Shown piece by piece: positions 14,447 through 15,582 of a stretch of DNA of 15,582 nt. The DNA comes from Caulobacteraceae bacterium UBA5005. GTDB taxonomy: Bacteria > Pseudomonadota > Alphaproteobacteria > Caulobacterales > Caulobacteraceae. The DNA is taken from the NCBI GenBank assembly GCA_002398405.1, contig DGYN01000066.1:47446-63027 (forward strand), in the 5' to 3' direction. Position 1 is the first letter of the stretch. Each line of letters opens with the position of its first letter. A model generated the notes under the pieces. The model had not been told where the DNA came from. It searched no databases and was given only the letters and a program-made list of their open reading frames with translations. The translations under genes and the position numbers were made by a program.

Positions 14447-14598
14447 CTTCCGGGACGTCCGCCTGGCGGTAGGCGCCGCCAGGCGGATGGCCGGTGGAGG
14501 GATCGTCGCCCCCTGAGCCGTTGGGCTGTGGTGGAGCTGGATCGCCATCGGCATTCCACAGACCCGGATGGTTGCAGGGACGATAGGGTCCGAAGCCA
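14447..14598 (+). ncRNA. Predicted bridge RNA (seekRNA) of the IS110 element
   Basis: IS110 recombinases use an RNA with a target-binding and a donor-binding loop. In order here: a perfect 12-bp hairpin at 14458-14487. Then a target loop, with left guide CGCCCCCT (14507-14514) identical to flank plus core 14409-14416, a small AGCC-GTTG-GGCT stem (14516-14527), and right guide TGGTGGAG (14529-14536), the exact reverse complement of core plus flank 15575-15582. It may be closed by GATC/GATC and ATGGC/GCCAT. Then a donor loop closed by GACCC/GGGTC (14561-14565, 14586-14590), with left guide ATGGTTGC (14568-14575) identical to the right end 15568-15575. Right guide GGACGA (14578-14583) can pair with 14416-14421 using two G-U pairs. 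The RNA ends are estimates, and folding was done by eye. Confidence 0.75.
14458..14487 (+). other. Perfect 12-bp stem-loop in the IS110 leader
   Basis: TCCGCCTGGCGG (14458-14469) and CCGCCAGGCGGA (14476-14487) are exact reverse complements around the 6-nt loop TAGGCG. It is the strongest local structure in the leader and lies 5' of the guide-bearing loops. That is where other IS110 bridge RNAs carry a 5' stem-loop bound by the recombinase. A smaller perfect hairpin, GGAAGG-TAT-CCTTCC (14437-14451), precedes it and may be only DNA-level or part of the promoter. Confidence 0.8.
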
Positions 14599-14611
14599 CA
14601 AGGATGGGTCG

Positions 14612-15565
14612 ATGGAACGAGTGAAGTCTAACACGGCGGTGGCCGGCGTCGATGTCGGCAAGGGCTGGCTGGATGCGGCGGTGCATGGACGGGACGATGA
14701 GGTGCGGGTCGCCAACACGGCGGTGGGCATCTTGGAGCTGATGAGTTGGCTGGCAGCCCGTGATGTCGGCCGGGTCGGGATGGAGGCCACGGGCGGGTAT
14801 GAGAAAGACCTGCGCGCGGCGGGCGATGCGGCCGGTCTTGAGGTCGTGGTCCACCAGCCGCTGGAGGTGCGGCTGTATGGCAAGCTGAAGCGGCGCCGGG
14901 CCAAGAACGACCGGCAGGATGCGCAGCTGATCGCGGCGGCCACGGCCCAGGTGGATGCGGTCAGGGCGGCGCAGGACCCGCGCCTGCAAGAGCTTGCCGA
15001 GCGGCTGACGGCGTACGAGCAGGTCACCGACCAGGCAGCGGAGATGAAGACCTTTCTGGAGACGGTGCGGCTCAAGGATGTCGCCGCCCTCATACGATCC
15101 CAGATCCGGGCTCTCGAGCGCGCCAAGGCGAAGCTGGCCGCCGACCTCATGGCCCGCGTCCGTGGCCAGCCGGATCTGCTGGAGCGTCTGCGCCTGCTCA
15201 TCAGCTTGCCTGGGGTCGGGCCCATCGTGGCGCTTAGCCTGCTGATCCGGATGCCCGAACTGGGCGCCATGAAGCGTGGACAGGCCGCGTCCCTTATCGG
15301 CGTCGCGCCCTTCGACCGTGACTCCGGGCAGCTCAAAGGCATGCGCTTCATCGCCGGCGGCAGGGCCAGGCCCCGGCGCATGCTGTACCTCGCGGCCCTC
15401 GCCGCGCGCCGATGCGACCCGGCCTTGAAAGCCTTCGCCGAACGGCTGGTCGCCCGCGGAAAGCCCGCTAAACTCGCCATCGTCGCTGTCATGCGAAAGC
15501 TCGTCGAGGCCGCCAACCTCGTACTGACAAGACAGCAGCCCTGGCTGAAGACCCGAACAACCTGA
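14612..15565 (+). CDS. IS110 family RNA-guided recombinase (transposase)
   Basis: This 317-aa enzyme catalyses excision and insertion of the element. The N-terminal RuvC-like DEDD domain has D14 (GVDVGK), E58 (GMEATGGYE), and D100 and D103 (KNDRQDA). A helical middle (about 130-190) follows. The C-terminal transposase domain begins LLISLPGVGPIVALSLL, with the probable nucleophile S238 in APFDRDSGQLKG, and ends RRMLYLAALAARR. Positions are close to those of IS621 (D11, E60, D102, D105, S241). ATG 14612 has AAGGAT 6 nt upstream. An in-frame GTG at 14528 would add 28 residues encoded by the bridge-RNA loops and is rejected. The gene is intact, so the element may be active. The stop is 9 nt before the right-end core. 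Confidence 0.95.
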   Translation: MERVKSNTAVAGVDVGKGWLDAAVHGRDDEVRVANTAVGILELMSWLAARDVGRVGMEATGGYEKDLRAAGDAAGLEVVVHQPLEVRLYGKLKRRRAKNDRQDAQLIAAATAQVDAVRAAQDPRLQELAERLTAYEQVTDQAAEMKTFLETVRLKDVAALIRSQIRALERAKAKLAADLMARVRGQPDLLERLRLLISLPGVGPIVALSLLIRMPELGAMKRGQAASLIGVAPFDRDSGQLKGMRFIAGGRARPRRMLYLAALAARRCDPALKAFAERLVARGKPAKLAIVAVMRKLVEAANLVLTRQQPWLKTRTT

Positions 15566-15582
15566 ACATGGTTGCTCCACCA

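Larger units (their letters stand above)
14415..15576 (+). mobile_element. IS110-family insertion sequence, about 1.16 kb, CT core
   Basis: The boundaries come from three agreeing signals. CT occurs at 14415-14416 and 15575-15576. Joining the flanks across one CT restores a perfect arm of the neighbouring repeat. The leader also carries guide-like stretches matching both flanks and both ends. The element carries a 195-nt non-coding left part (14417-14611), one recombinase gene (14612-15565) and a very short right end. No terminal inverted repeats or longer target duplication are seen, as is normal for IS110. The layout (long left leader, short right end, bridge RNA upstream of the gene) is that of the IS110 group rather than IS1111. 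Only 6 nt of right flank (CCACCA) lie in the window. Confidence 0.85.

Noticed and set aside
14437..14451. GGAAGG-TAT-CCTTCC hairpin as the start of the bridge RNA
   Set aside because: If the junction promoter is right, transcription begins near 14447, inside this hairpin. The 12-bp stem at 14458-14487 is a better 5' stem-loop candidate.
14528..14611. GTG at 14528 as the recombinase start
   Set aside because: The added 28 residues are encoded by the bridge-RNA guide loops and do not resemble an IS110 N-terminus. ATG 14612 has AAGGAT at ideal spacing and puts D14 in the expected place.
14568..15575. The two ATGGTTGC copies as a target-site duplication bounding a smaller element
   Set aside because: IS110 elements do not make 8-bp duplications. 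The first copy lies inside the leader and 44 nt before the gene, while the flank-plus-core signal places the true left end at 14416.

Overview
The window is GC-rich (about 70% by eye) with dense, overlapping genes. Its rnpA-yidC-engB start, its tsaE-amgK-murU-addB-addA-trxA run and its dispersed palindromic repeats suggest an alphaproteobacterium, most likely a Caulobacter/Phenylobacterium-type member of the Caulobacterales. This assignment comes from gene order and protein style, not from a database search.

Layout. (1) 23-2869, plus strand: RNase P protein (rnpA), membrane insertase (yidC) and ribosome-assembly GTPase (engB). (2) 2857-2987: two copies of one 17+17 nt palindromic repeat in opposite orientation. 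The first copy supplies the end and stop codon of engB. (3) 2991-3620, minus strand: an N-terminally anchored thioredoxin-fold protein. (4) 3679-13502, plus strand: a compact, probably co-transcribed run of a PlsC-type acyltransferase, tsaE (t6A tRNA modification), amgK and murU (peptidoglycan sugar recycling), addB and addA (double-strand-break helicase-nuclease) and trxA (thioredoxin). Four junctions are 4-nt ATGA overlaps, one is an 11-nt overlap with a TTG start, and only trxA has a gap (32 nt). (5) 13506-14300, minus strand: an unrecognised 139-aa gene of lower GC and a DUF2200 gene. (6) 14320-15582: a multi-hairpin dispersed repeat interrupted by an IS110-family element.

The most interesting object is the IS110 element (about 1.16 kb, 14417-15576). 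Its recombinase has the D-E-D-D tetrad and the C-terminal catalytic serine of the family. The 195-nt leader before the recombinase reads as a bridge RNA (seekRNA). One 8-nt stretch is identical to the left flank plus the CT core, and a second is the exact reverse complement of the CT core plus the right flank. A third 8-nt stretch is identical to the right end of the element, and a fourth can pair with the left end. They occur in the order left-target, right-target, left-donor, right-donor guide, as known for IS621. Removing the element restores GCCCCCTCCACC, the exact inverse of the intact repeat arm at 14370-14381. The element therefore appears to be RNA-guided into a dispersed genomic repeat. 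The bridge-RNA principle is known for IS110 elements; this element, its guides and its repeat target are read here from sequence alone.
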